Of a stretch of 64,000 bases of DNA, positions 25,368-36,790 are shown piece after piece. The notes under the pieces were generated by a model that was not told the origin of the DNA, did not search any database, and saw only the letters and a program-made list of their open reading frames with translations. The translations under genes and the position numbers were made by a program. Origin of the DNA: Castanea sativa (taxonomy: Eukaryota > Streptophyta > Magnoliopsida > Fagales > Fagaceae); contig NC_134015.1 of NCBI RefSeq assembly GCF_040712315.1, positions 52,429,464-52,493,463 of the forward strand. The letters are read 5' to 3'. Position 1 is the stretch's first letter. The number at the start of each line of letters is the position of its first letter.

Positions 25368-26319
25368 TGTTGGGTTAAAATGATTGACCCCTTGCAAATT
25401 AATAAATTACCCAAGTTAATTAATTAGATCAAATTACATGCAATGATGTGGTAATACAAAAAAATCATCAACTAAACTAAATGCAGCGGAAAATAAATTT
25501 GACACAGGTGATTTGTTTATGAATAGGGAAAACTACCGAGACAAAACTTCACAGGGTGAATTTAAGGTCACCACTGCCAAGAATCCACTATTATCAATTA
25601 CAAGTGGTTACAAGTATAAGGAATCTTATCAAACCTAAGGCCTATCCCAAAATACCAACCTACAGTTGAACCCTTACCCCAATACCCAATTAGACTTGTA
25701 TTGTAGCGGCAATCTTTTTGTTCAATGCATGAATCCCAGTACGTGATTAACCAATGATGCACGGATCCTAGTACGTGACTAACTCCAACAACTTGAAGAA
25801 GAAGTTGGCTGCAAAGTTCTTCAGTTTATCAACAATGAAGACCAAGAAACTTTTTGGTCACAAAACCCTTGGCGTAAAGACGTAATAGCTTCTTTAGAGA
25901 GAATCATGAACTAGGTCACTATCTGCTTGAATTCTTTTGGCATCCACTTGTGGCGGCTTTTAAAAAAGCCTTATATATGTCTAGGATTGTGAGAAAAGAA
26001 ACCCTATACAAATATACAAGCATGGGCTGGAAATCATATTTGGAAATTTTGATTTCGTAAGTCTCGATAGAAACATCTTGTGTCGGGCTTCTGTCAAGCT
26101 TCAACATTAAATCTCGATAGAAAGGATTCCGTGAGACTTTTGTCGAGCTTTAATGAATAACTCTTCTTTACTTGTTTCTTGGTCAGATGTTCATGGCTTT
26201 AACACTTAACTTGAACAACATGTTTATTGAAGTTTTAAACCAATCCTAGATCTACCCAATTACAAGTAAAGTGCATTTTGTCAAAGGATTAACCAATTAC
26301 ATAACATATGTCCCTAACA
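25368..26319 (-). mobile_element. LTR of Copia element X (minus orientation)
   Basis: Runs from TGTTAGGGACATATG (minus strand, from 26319) to CCCAACA (25368), 952 bp. On its upstream side is the purine tract AAAGGGGGAGA (about 26321-26332) that precedes a 3' LTR. On its downstream side is a primer-binding site. It therefore acts both as the 3' LTR of X and as the 5' LTR of a second, truncated internal region. It contains CTCGATAG motifs near 26060-26130. Confidence 0.85.
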
Positions 26320-26874
26320 ATCTCCCCCTTTGGCAATCTGTGACAAAACCATAACAAAACAAATAATTATGAGAAAAGTCTTAAATCACTCAACTCATAA
26401 CCACTTGTTGTATTATCAAAATAAATCTAACCCTAACATAAACTATTGAAAAATTTTGCAAGAAGAGAGTTCATGGCAAGATAGACTTTCACAATTTGTC
26501 TTTTTGAAACACTTAAAAAAAACTAATTAAGACATCATGTGTGAAACAGAAATAAAGATTGTGTACATAAAGAAACATGTGTATAAAGAGAGAAAAGAAA
26601 TAACACATATAGAGATAGGTGAATAAAATGAATATACATCATCATCATATATAAGAAAAATAAAGTACAATGTATGTCATAATAAAAATGGTCACAAGAC
26701 TGTTGTATAGGAGGCTAATGTAACTAAAAAGAAAGAAAAGTACAGATAAACCTCACTACATCCCTCAAAACTATACAAACTCCCCCTAACAAAAATGTCC
26801 TAAGCTAACTCTCCCTCTAAGTCTCTCAAACCTAAAACTATTCCCCCTTTTTGTCACGAATGACAAAGGGCAAG
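26320..26874 (-). other. 3' internal non-coding region of X
   Basis: AT-rich spacer between the accessory ORF and the LTR. It ends in the polypurine tract next to the LTR and aligns with 37966-38524 of element E, including the purine tract and a gattgccaaaggggg-type sequence. Confidence 0.6.
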
Positions 26875-28057
26875 TCACTGAGAGGTTGGCATCTCGTCAT
26901 CATCAGAAGAGATAGCGTCATCCTCATCATCATTATCATCCTTATCAGGCGAGGCCTTTGGAGAAGGAGAGGGAGAAGGAGCAAAGCCAGCCATGCGAGT
27001 TTGTTTGCGAGTAATGCAGCCAACTCGGGTGTTCATCTGACATATCTCATCTGTGAGATAGTCATAATGACCACCAAAGTTAGCCTTCATCCGCTGAAGC
27101 TGTGCCATGATAGCCTCAAGGGTCACACCACCAGCTGTTGAGGTAAAGGAGCCGAAGAAGAAGGTGGAACATCAGAAGCTGTAGGATTGGTTGTCTCCAC
27201 TCGTGGCCGCTTCGGTTGAAGCTAGGCCTCACTCCGCTAGATAGAACCAGCGCTGATGGCACCCATAGTGGTGAAAAGAGGAGAGAGAGGAATGGGAAAG
27301 TGAAAGTGTGTGAGGATATGAGTGATAACTGAAGAAAAGATGAGTTTATCACGGATAGTAGTATCCAAATACACATCTAGAATATATGTTATGAAGTGAG
27401 AGAGAAAGTCTATAGAAAGATCCTCCATCAAAGTAAGAAGAAAACGAGCACGAGGCTCAGTGATGGAGTTATAGTAAGATAAAGGTGTAAGAGTGAATGT
27501 CATCACCATGTTAAGGAATCTTAGGCCTTTTGCAAAACCTAATCATGGAGTGTTTAGCTTACCATCCCATATGGAAGAAGTCTCACAAAAGTGAGAGAGA
27601 AGCTTGTCTCTGGACACAGTCTGTAGATATTCACAACCAGGGTAGTTAGGATGCACTACCCTAAGAATGTGTAGTACCTTGGATATAAGATCTAGAGTAA
27701 CTACGATACGTGTACTCGGAATGTAGTAACAAACTAAGGCCTAGAGGTATTGATGCCATGTATGTTAGAGTAAAACTCCTGAATAAACACGACAGGACAT
27801 CGCGAGGGTTTCTCACAGAGAGATTCCCATCCCCGAGTTCGAATGATAGCGGGTCGTAGAGTATTGGCAAAGTTCGACAGAATAACCAAGCGTTTTGAAT
27901 GAATGCCACGTTTCTAGAAGTTCTCAAAGAAGTTTGTCTGGGCCTTTTCATCACGGAACCAAATATGAAAAGGGACGGGAGGATCAGAAGAAGAAGATGA
28001 CCCAAAACCTTAACGAGGGTTTCGAGCTGGAGTAGATTTGTGCAGTTTGGGTGCCAT
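26875..28057 (-). pseudogene. Accessory (env-position) ORF of Copia element X, disrupted
   Basis: Starts ATG at 28055-28057 (MAPKLHKSTPARNPR) and aligns along its length with 36791-37965 of element E. Recognisable pieces include RDEKAQTNFFENF, a segment ending TRGWESLC, and a C-terminal part starting MTLEAIMAQL. That part continues ICQMNTRVGCITRKQTRM and ends in an acidic tail (DKDDNDDEDDAISSDDDEM) before TGA at 26875. Several frameshifts and stops interrupt the middle. From memory it resembles the 'putative plant transposon protein' domain (Pfam PF20167). It lies between RNase H and the 3' LTR, where SIRE-type Copia elements carry an envelope-like ORF. Its function is unknown. Confidence 0.65.
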
Positions 28058-28065
28058 AACGCAAT

Positions 28066-28067
28066 CT

Positions 28068-28109
<42 letters not shown>

Positions 28110-28445
28110 ATAGGGAAACACAAAATCAGAAAATGGAAAGAAAAGAAAGAATGTATGTATGAAAAATGCATGAACATGTGACATGAGAATTTAAGGGCAT
28201 CATGGGTAAAACCCAATCCAAACCTATCAGCACTCATAACAATAATCAATCACACACATCTAAAATGCATGAAACATTGTTATAATGCAATGAGGATGCA
28301 ATGCATGAACATATAACGGCAAATCAACACAACTCAACCTAAAAATTTAACAAAAATCTCAAAAACCCCAAAAAAATTTTAAAAACCCCAAAACCTAGGT
28401 CTAATTCGTGAAATGCATGAAGAAGAGAGGATATAGAGGTCATAC
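28066..28445 (-). promoter_or_regulatory. Candidate intron in the leader of the X accessory ORF
   Basis: Minus-strand donor GTATGACC (from 28445) and acceptor TTGGATAG (ending 28066), preceded by a (CT)n tract (28077-28107), lie eight bases before the ATG. Element E has GTATGATGC and TTACGTTAG at the same places. A TATTTAAAG box lies at 28582-28590, about 136 bp upstream of the donor. Confidence 0.45.
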
Positions 28446-28589
28446 CACAAGAATGAGGCTTGAACTAGGCTGAACCTTGAGTGGGTTGATAAATTTTAGT
28501 GACGGAAGGGGGTGTGGGTCGAGAGAGAGAGATTTCTATCAAGAGAGAAGTGAGAATATGAAATTTGAAATTATGCCTGTCCTTTAAAT

Positions 28590-28900
28590 AGAAATCACAG
28601 TTCGATGGATCGAGATAGCTATCGAGATCAGTCGAGCACTAAATCTTAACATAAATGAATCTATCGAGGATTTGTCGATGGCAAAAATCACCTCGATGGA
28701 TCGTGAATCTGTCAAGAATCTATCGGTCAAATAGAATGCATAGAAATTTGGCTCGATGGATTGAGAAGCTATTGAGAAGAAACCCATAAATCTTGATGGA
28801 TTGAAGACTTGTCGAGATTCTATCGAGGCTAAAGAAAGAAAGATCGATAGAAATGAAATCTGTCGAGGATCTATCGAGAAGTTGTTGAGCTTGAAGAAAA
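28590..28900 (-). repeat. TCGATAG-type motif array in X
   Basis: A dense run of imperfect CTCGATNNAT, TATCGAG and TCGATGGATCGAG motifs just upstream of the TATTTAAAG box of the accessory ORF. The E counterpart lies at 35945-36235. Confidence 0.7.
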
Positions 28901-29027
28901 GGAGTTTTTCAAGGGAGGAAAAACACATAAAGATGAATGCAACAAGCAAGCTACTCAACCAAAGATCCAAGCAACATATTAAGCTCTCAAAAACATCTCT
29001 CAACATATATGCAAAGCATCCATAGAT

Positions 29028-29097
<70 letters not shown>

Positions 29098-29963
29098 GAA
29101 GTCTAACTAATTTTATATTTTAAAAACAAGTTAAGATAGTTTAGTAAGCATATACCAACACATGTATCTCTTGTGATGGCCAAATCACATTGTACTTGTA
29201 CATGTATCAAAAGTAGCAAAGAGTTTGCGTGTTATGTGTGAAAACATAACAAGTGTGCATAAGTTTTTCATATTATGAGGATTTGAGATATGAGAAAAAC
29301 CAATGCACTTATACACAATCATAACTGTTTGATGAGGACTATCATCTTCGAGATACATTCTATAACTCCCACATCTCCTAGAAACACGCTTGCAACCATA
29401 TTAAAAGTATTTTTATTCTTTTTGCTTTTATATTCTTTGCATATTTTCTTTTTGAACATATCATGCATGGGCATATAAGATAGAAGAAAAATACCCAATT
29501 ATGTAAGCCATAACATCACAATTTTGCTATACTGAAACACACAAATGTTATACATGTTTGACGGGTTTTAGTGGTGAGATGGTTATTTATAGCCTCGTCT
29601 TAAGATTTTTTAGTCATTCCTGTCAAAAAGAGTGATATGAGTATTAAGTATAAACAATTACTTAATTGTACTCATCACCAACATGAGTCACAAAGCTCAC
29701 TTGTTTAGTTGTGCATTAAAATGCTTATCTAAGCTATAAGAGATACAAAGTTTAGAAACTTTGTTTCAATGGCCATCTAGGGTACACAAGTACCAATATA
29801 TATAAACACACATTGTATTTGCATTTTTCTGATTTTTTAATTTTTATTTTTATTTTTATGTAAAACAAATAAAAAAAAATTGAAAACAAATAAACAAAAA
29901 CATGTAAATATATAAAATAAAACTAGATGCAAATGCATGAGAAAAAAGGAGAAAGATGAGAGA
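28901..29963 (-). other. Spacer between pol and the accessory gene of X
   Basis: AT-rich, no coding sequence. Contains a (CA)n microsatellite at 29029-29096. Most of it aligns with 34950-35940 of element E, including a tatcactctttttgac-type sequence and a GT microsatellite at a similar place, so it belongs to the element. Confidence 0.65.
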
Positions 29964-31840
29964 TCACTCCATGGAGATTACACAAATGCTTTGGTGTAAG
30001 AATTCAAAACGTTTGCTATCAAGAGGCTTAGTGAACAACTCGGCCTTTTGATTATCAGTGTGGATGAACTCAAGAGTGAGTGTGCCATCTTTGACAAGTT
30101 CCTGAATGAAGTGGTGTCGTATCTTTATATGTTTTGTTTGAGAGTTTTGAACAAGATTTTTAGAGATGTTAATGGCATTGGTATTGTCGCAGTAAATGGT
30201 AAGATGTTCTTGACGAATACCATAATCAAGAAGGAGTTTTTTCATCCACAGAAGTTGTGTGCAACAAGTACCGACAATGATGTATTCAGCCTCAGCAGTG
30301 GATAAGGAGATGAAATTATGCTTTTTACTCATTTAGGAGATAAGATTATTACCAACATAAAAGCAACCCCCCGATATACTTTTTCTATCATTAGTATTCC
30401 CAGCCCAGTTCGCATTAGAATACCTAGCTAAGACATCATTTGTGTCCTTGCTATGCCACACTCTGAAATCGACAGTGGCTTTGACATATTTAATGATTCT
30501 TTTTAAAGAAATCATATGAGACTCTTTGGGGTTTGCCTGATATCTAGCATACACTCCTACGCTATAAATAATGTCAGGTCTACTAGTAGTAAGATAAAGG
30601 AGACTACCTATCATGCTTCTATATAATGAAGAATCAGCACTTTTGCCTAGCAAGTAAACAGTGAGTTTAATATTAGGGCTCATAGGGGTTCTAACAGGGC
30701 TAGGAATTCCAAACCAAAAATTTTTACAAGATTTTTGGCATATTTAGATTGAGATATGAATATACTTAACTCTTGCTGACGAATCTGCAATCCAAGGAAG
30801 TGATTTAACTCTCCAATCATGCTCATCTTGAACTTGGCCTACATAAGCTTTAAGAAGTTATGAGGGAGTTCATCCTTTGTAGACCCGAAAATGACATCAT
30901 CAACATAGACTTGAGCTACTATCAATTCACCATTCTCCTTTTTGATAAAAAGAGTTTGATCAGCTTGTCCTCTTGTGAAGCCATGTGAGGCCAGGTATTC
31001 TGTAAGCCGGTCTACTTAGCTCTAGGTGCTTACTGTACTTCATATATAGCCTTTTTAAGGTACAATAAGTGATCTGGAAAGTGTGGGTCAATAAATCCTT
31101 TAGCTGTAACAACATAGACATCTTCTTTAAGAAACTCATTCAAGAATGCAGTCTTTACATCCATTTGGTAAAATTTGAACTTCAGGTGACAAGCCAGGGC
31201 TAGAAGAACTCTAATGGATTCCAAGCAAGCTATAGGAGCAAATGATTCAACAAAATCCACTCCTTCCACTTGGGAGTATCCTTGGGCCCTTAGACGAGCC
31301 TTGTTGCAAATCACATTTCTCTCCTTATCAGTTTTATTGTGGAATATCCACTTTGTAGCAATGATGTGCTCTCCTTCTAGTCTAGGTACCAGGGTCCAGA
31401 CATCATTCCTTTGAAACTAGAGCAGTTCATCATGCATGGACTCAACCCAGTTTTCATCCTAGAGGGCATCCTTAACCTTGGTGGGTTCAACTTGTGACAA
31501 ATAGCAAGAATAAGACACAAAGTTAGCAACACATTTATCACCTTGGTGGGTTCATATTTCCCACAATAACTTCAGGAGGGTGATTCAGCTTGATCCTTGA
31601 GGAAGGTCCTTTCTTTTCATGAGACTCAGGCTTAGGTGATGTAAGAATATCTGCTGAGACTTCTACAACACTTGGAGTACTTGGAGAAACATGCTCTTGA
31701 TCAAATACTTCTTGAACAACCTTAGGCTCTGAAGGAAGAATTGTCTTAGGTATTTCCTCACTACTTTTCTCAGAACCAGAATCTAAAGCTTCATCAATCA
31801 CAACATTGACAGTTTTCATCACCTTCTTGGTTCTCTTATG
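29964..31840 (-). pseudogene. 3' half of Copia pol of X: reverse transcriptase and RNase H
   Basis: Reads on the minus strand from the integrase-RT linker (KRTKKVMKTVNVVIDE) into Copia reverse transcriptase: KWIFHNKTDKE, ARLRAQGYSQVEGVDFVESF, MDVKTAFLN and LKKAIYEVQ. The catalytic YVDD follows at about 30901. RNase H comes next, with DSSLYRSMIGSLLYLTTSRP, LARYSNANWAGN, STAEAEYI and a TKHIKIRHHFIQ motif, ending SICVISME at 29964. Several stops and frameshifts interrupt it. The missing N-terminal half of the same polyprotein lies at 47205-48176 in the opposite orientation. It is now the inactive remains of a SIRE-like Copia element. Confidence 0.9.
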
Positions 31841-31845
31841 GTACA
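31841..31845. repeat. Target-site duplication GTACA left of element E
   Basis: GTACA abuts the TGTTAGG start of the E 5' LTR. Its reverse complement TGTAC lies at 48172-48176, at the broken end of the integrase half of X. Confidence 0.85.
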
Positions 31846-32846
31846 TGTTAGGACATATGTGATTGATCGTTAGGAACATATGTCAACATTTTATGTATTG
31901 ACTAATCCTTTGACAAAACACACTTTACTTGTAATTGGATAGATTTAGGATATGTTTAATACTTCAAGGAACAAAAGTTCAAATCCAAGTATTGAAGCCA
32001 TGCAAGTTTGTCCAAGAATCAAGTAATGAAGTGCTGGATTTTAAAACTCAACAGCTAGTATCTATCGAGATTTATTAGCTGCTGAAGCCCATGGCTCGAC
32101 AGCTAGCTCGATAGATGGCTATCTATCAAGGTTTATAAAACTCAGTTTTTCTAGACTGTTTTTCATCCAATCTGTGAGTATGTGTTTGAGCTTTCTTTTC
32201 TCACAACCCTAAACATATATAAGGATTATTTTAAGGGCCGTATTAGGTTGCGCATCCAAGAACACAATTGCACAATAGCATAATTCCTCAAGTGTAATTA
32301 GAAACCTAGTTTGTCCTAGTTTTTGAGAAGCTGCTGTGTTTGTACATCGTAGGGTTTTGTGACCAAGTAACTTCGTGATCTTCATCAATTGATGAATAGA
32401 AGAACTTTGCAGCCAACCTCCTTTTCAAGTTGGTGATCAAGTTGCGTACTGGGATCTGTGCATCTTTTGGTTAGTCACGTACTGGGAGCCGTGCAATACA
32501 AGGAAAGATTGTCACTACAGAACAAGTCCAATTGGGTATTGGAGTAAGGGTTTAACTGTAGTTTGGTATAAGGTACTGTGATTCTTTTACTTATAACCAT
32601 TTGTTTTGATAATAGTGGATTCTCGGGAATGATGACCTTAAAATCACTTGGTGGGGGGTTTTTGCCGTGTAGGTTTTCTCCATTCGTAAACAAATCACTG
32701 TGTCAAATTTAATTTTCGCTGCATTTAGTTATTTAATGATTTGTTTGTGCTGCCACACTTGTTGCATGTAATTGAACCTAATTAATTTACTTGTTTAATT
32801 AATTGGTTAATTTATTACAATGGGTTAATACATTTTTGGCCTATCA
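31846..32846 (+). mobile_element. 5' LTR of Copia element E
   Basis: 1001 bp from TGTTAGGACATATG to CCTATCA, followed two bases later by a primer-binding site. A TATA box TATATAAGG lies at 32216-32224. CTCGATAGAT and TATCTATCGAG motifs lie at 32048-32130. It is repeated as the 3' LTR from 38525, which is broken by two later insertions. Confidence 0.92.
32216..32224 (+). promoter_or_regulatory. TATA box of the E 5' LTR
   Basis: TATATAAGG in the middle of the LTR, where the U3/R boundary of Copia elements is expected. In the 3' LTR the equivalent sequence is interrupted by a solo LTR inserted after ATAAG. Confidence 0.55.
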
Positions 32847-32848
32847 AG

Positions 32849-32859
32849 TGGTATCAGAG
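32849..32859 (+). other. Primer-binding site of E
   Basis: TGGTATCAGAG, complementary to the 3' end of initiator methionine tRNA, two bases after the LTR. This is the usual primer for plant Copia elements. Confidence 0.9.
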
Positions 32860-32918
32860 TAGGCACACTCTGATTAGGGTTTAATTTTTGCTGTGAGATC
32901 CATTGACTCCTGTTTGTC

Positions 32919-34830
32919 ATGGATAGAGGTTAGTCACTTATTGTACCTCCTTTATTTAATGGAACTAACTATGAATACTGGAAAGTACGCATGAGAGCTT
33001 TCTTGCAGTTCTTAGATGAGAAGGTGTGGCAAGCTATGGAGATATGCTAGACTAAGCCAAAGGAAGCGCCGGCCGATTGGGATGATGCAAATATCAAGAT
33101 GGCTAACTTCAACAGTAGAGCATTGAATGCCTTATTTAGTACTGTCACTAATGAGAAGTTCAAGAAGATCTCCTCCACTAAAATTGCAAAGGAGGCGTGG
33201 ACCATTCTCCAGACAACCTATGAAGGAACCAAGGCTGTTAAAAATTCGAAGGTTCAAAGGCTCACTACTAGCTTCGAAGAAATCAAGATGGAGGAGGATG
33301 AATCATTTGATGAGTTCTATACCAAGCTCAAGGACATAGTGAACTCAGCATTTAATCTTGGGGAAACCATTCCAGAACCCAAGATTGTGAGAAAAGTGCT
33401 CAGATCTCTGCCCGAGAGATTTCATGCCAAGATCACCGCTATTGAGAAATCAAAGGATATTGATAAAATTCCTTTGACAGAACTTGTTGGAAATCTGCAG
33501 ACCTATGAGTTGGGTTTGTCTAGGCTCGGGAAGTCAAGCAAAAGCAAGAGCAAGAGCAAGAGCATGGCACTGAAGGCTAAGAGCAGTGACACTGATGAGT
33601 CTTCTGATGATGAAGATTCTAAAATGAAGTCCTACATCACCTGGCAGTTCAAGAAGTTCATGAAGAATGCAAATGCAAAGGGCTTCGACAAGGACCGTAG
33701 GCAATCAAGTTCTTCACAATCTAAGGGCCAAGACAAAGGGAAGAAGGATGCTAGGGGTGGTGGTCAGTACACTGTTCCTTTAGGGCCTAAGTGCTTTAGT
33801 TGTCAAGGATTCGGTCATATAAAATAGAGTGCCCCACTTATCTCAAGTATATTGGGAAAAACAAGGCACTTACTACTACCTTGAGTGACACTAAACTTAA
33901 GGATGATACCAAAAATGAGAATGACGGAATCTTGAATTCCTTCACCGCTACTGTCAATCCTGCTGAAAGGATTGTAGAAGATGTGGATGAAGAAGAAAAC
34001 TTGGTGGAGTGAAAATTTGAGAAGATGGATGAGCAAGATGACATCCACACAGCCTATGCAAAGTTATACAAGGTCTTAGAGAAATATGAGAAGCTGTATA
34101 GGTTGGTCACCAAGAAGCTCAATGATGTGGAGCTTGAATGAGAACAGCTCTCCACAAAGTTTGATGAAGCAAATCAGACTATCGGAGCACTGAAGTTTAA
34201 GAACAATTTCTTGGCTGGGAAGACCAAGAAGCTTGAGGCGGAACTGTTCCAAGTGAGAGCTCAGTTGGAGAGGACCTCAAGTGCAAAGCTTGATGAGATG
34301 CTCAGCATGCAAAAATCTGCCTCCGATCGAACTGGTTTAGTGTATGATTTTTCTTCTCCTAATATTGCTTCTTCTAGTACTACTGTTTTTATTTCTCCAG
34401 CTAATAATATTGATTCTGAGAATAATGATGTGAAAAATGTGATAGCTAGTGAGAACATAGATAAGGATAAATCTATCTTAGGAGCACCCTCTAAGCTCGC
34501 TAAGAAAGAAACCAAAAATCCTAGGGCTTAGAAGAGTAATGCTCAAAAGTCCAAAGAGAAGAAACAGTATCTTTGTCATCACTGTGGCGCAGCTGTACAT
34601 ACTCGACCAAATTGCTATAAGTGGTTAGCCACTCAATAGAGCAACAATATGATTTTATCGGGAAGCCAGAATCAACTTTCGTCCTCTTTTGCACCTTTAG
34701 GAGATCTTTTCAAATCTTTCATGTTCCTTTCGAACTTGAACGGTTTCAATACTTCCCCTTCACCACCGATTCAAGGGTTTGCTCAAAGAAAAGGTTCTTC
34801 CAAGGTGCGGAAGAAAAATAGTTCCAAGTG
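32919..34830 (+). pseudogene. Gag of element E, disrupted
   Basis: ATG at 32919, but codon 5 is TAG and another stop follows near 33048. The frame is open from about 33099. Plant Copia gag motifs are clear: PPLFNGTNYEYWKVRM, EAWTILQTTYEGTKAVK, FDEFYTKLKDIVN and KVLRSLPERFHAKITAIE. A first zinc knuckle CFSCQGFGHIK-EC (CX2CX4HX4C) has a frameshift inside. A coiled-coil-like stretch follows (KKLEAELFQVRAQLE), then a second knuckle CHHCGAAVHTRPNC. It ends in a basic tail at 34830. Gag normally packages element RNA in virus-like particles. This copy has several stops but the backbone is well preserved. Confidence 0.88.
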
Positions 34831-35940
34831 ATTTACTCACTTTTTCTCTCTCCCTTTTTTGTTTTGCTTGCATTACTTGTGTGTTTTTTCTTTGAGAGAG
34901 TTTAGTTTTTATGCATTATTTTATTTAGCTTGTTTTTTTTTTGGTTGTTTTTCAGTTTTTTTTTTATTTTGTTTTTTTTTTTCATTCATAAAAATAAAAT
35001 AAAAAAAATGAAAAATTAGAAAAATACAAAAACAGTGTGTATTTGTACATTGGTACTTGTGTACCTTGAATGACTAATGAAAAAAAGTTTTCTAAACTTT
35101 GTATATTTTGTAACTTAGATGAGCATTTCTATGCACAACTAAGCAAGTGAGCTTTGTGGTTCGTATTTGTGATGAGTAAGGTTAAGTAATTTCTTGTACT
35201 TAACACTTGTGTATCACTCTTTTTGACGGGAAAGATTAGAAAATCCTAAGAGAAAGACATAGATAACCATCTCACCACTGTTGCCCGCCAATCATGAAAT
35301 TACATATGTATGCTTCGGCATAATAAAAGTGCAATGTTAAAAAACTTAATATAATTGAGTATTTCTTTTCTCTATCTTATATGCCCATGCATGATATGCT
35401 TAATAAAAAAAAAAAAAGCAAAGAAACAATAAAAGCAAAAAGATAAAAATGCTTTATATATGATTACAAGTGTGTATTCTAGGAGATGTGGGAGTTATAG
35501 GATGTACCTCAAAGGTGATAGTCCCCATCAAACAGTTATGATCTTGTGTGAACTAAATTGATTTACTCATATCTCAAATTGTCATAATATATAGACATTT
35601 ATGCAATCTTGAGATATTTTCACACACAACAAGCAATATTCTTTACTACTCTTAATACATGTGCAGGTATAATGTGATTTGACCATCACAAGGTTTACAT
35701 GTGTTAATGCATGCTCACTAAACTGTCTTAACTCGTTTTTGAAATATAAAATTGGTTAGACTTGTTTAGTGTGTGTGTATGTGTGTGTGTGTGTGTGTGT
35801 GTGTTTTAGGATCTAAATGCATGAAATTTTTCTTCATTGAGAGATGATTTTGAGAGCTTAAAATGCTGTTTGGATTTTTGATTGAGTAGCATGCTTGATT
35901 GCATTCATATCTGTGTTTTTCTTTTCTTTGAAAAACTGTT
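34831..35940 (+). other. Spacer after gag in E (pol missing)
   Basis: Immediately after the gag stop the sequence enters the T-rich spacer that, in X, follows RNase H (29963 towards 28900). Protease, integrase, RT and RNase H are all absent. A GT microsatellite lies at 35769-35805. No coding sequence is seen. Confidence 0.7.
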
Positions 35941-35944
35941 TTTA

Positions 35945-36235
35945 AGCAAGCTCGATAGCTCCTCGACAGATCTCGACAGATAGGCTATCTATCGAGACTC
36001 CTCAGCTTTTCTTTATCGCAATCTCGATTGCTCTCAATAGCTATCTCAATTAATCGAGAAACTTTTTGTCTCCTCGATAGCTCCTTAATAGCTTCTTGAT
36101 AGCTACCTCGATCCATCGAGCTTCTTTGTTGACAAACCTCTTGTTGATCCTTGATAGCTGGTTTGACAGCTAAAAAGCGTCTTTTTAAAGCTTGATAGCT
36201 CTTGATAGCTCTCGATCGATCGAGCTTTATGAGGA
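35945..36235 (+). repeat. TCGATAG-type motif array in E
   Basis: About a dozen imperfect copies of CTCGATAGCT, TCGACAGAT, TATCGAG and CTTGATAGCT in 290 bp, ending CTCGATCGATCGAG. It lies directly before a TATATAAAG box, as its counterpart does in X. Related motifs occur in the LTRs of several families in this window. Confidence 0.75.
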
Positions 36236-36238
36236 TTC

Positions 36239-36247
36239 TATATAAAG
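36239..36247 (+). promoter_or_regulatory. Candidate internal TATA box for the E accessory gene
   Basis: TATATAAAG lies immediately downstream of the TCGATAG array and about 134 bp upstream of a conserved splice donor. X has TATTTAAAG at the matching position (28582-28590, minus). Its conserved context suggests a promoter separate from the LTR. Confidence 0.5.
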
Positions 36248-36381
36248 AGCCATCACGATATCTGCACTCATTCCCTCGATCTCTCTTGACACTTTTAGGC
36301 TCTTCACCTCCCAAAACCTCTCTCTCACTTCAAACCTCTTACCCACTCATTTTTCGGTCTCAAGATCTTGTTTCTTCTCTG

Positions 36382-36738
36382 GTATGATGCTTTCCCACTC
36401 ATTAATCATGCATTTCATATCTTTTGACCTAACTTTTGGGTTTTTGAAATCTTTTGGGATTTTTCAAATTGTTGAGGTTTTTGATAAAATTTTGGGATGG
36501 GTTTTTGTCAAAATGATCTTTAAACTTCATGCATTGCATTATATATGCATTCTAACAATGTTTCATACATTTTAGATGTGTGTTTACTTTGTTGCTATGT
36601 TGTGTGCTGATAGGTTTGGATTGAGCTGAGCCCATGATGTATTTATTTTTGCATGTCACATTTTCATGCATTCTCATGCATACGTACCTTCAATTATATA
36701 TATTTTAATATATGTGTTGGTTGGTACTTTTCTGATTG

Positions 36739-36770
<32 letters not shown>

Positions 36771-36783
36771 CCTCTTACGTTAG
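36382..36783 (+). promoter_or_regulatory. Candidate intron in the leader of the E accessory ORF
   Basis: Donor CTG|GTATGATG at 36382, a pyrimidine tract (CT)n at 36741-36775 and acceptor TTACGTTAG ending at 36783, seven bases before the ATG. X has the same arrangement, with a 380-bp intron against 402 bp here. Confidence 0.45.
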
Positions 36784-36790
36784 TTGCATC

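Noticed and set aside
28584..29093. 169-aa minus-strand open frame starting with a CV repeat
   Set aside because: It reads through a (CA)n microsatellite and the TCGATAG array of element X; no protein family is visible.
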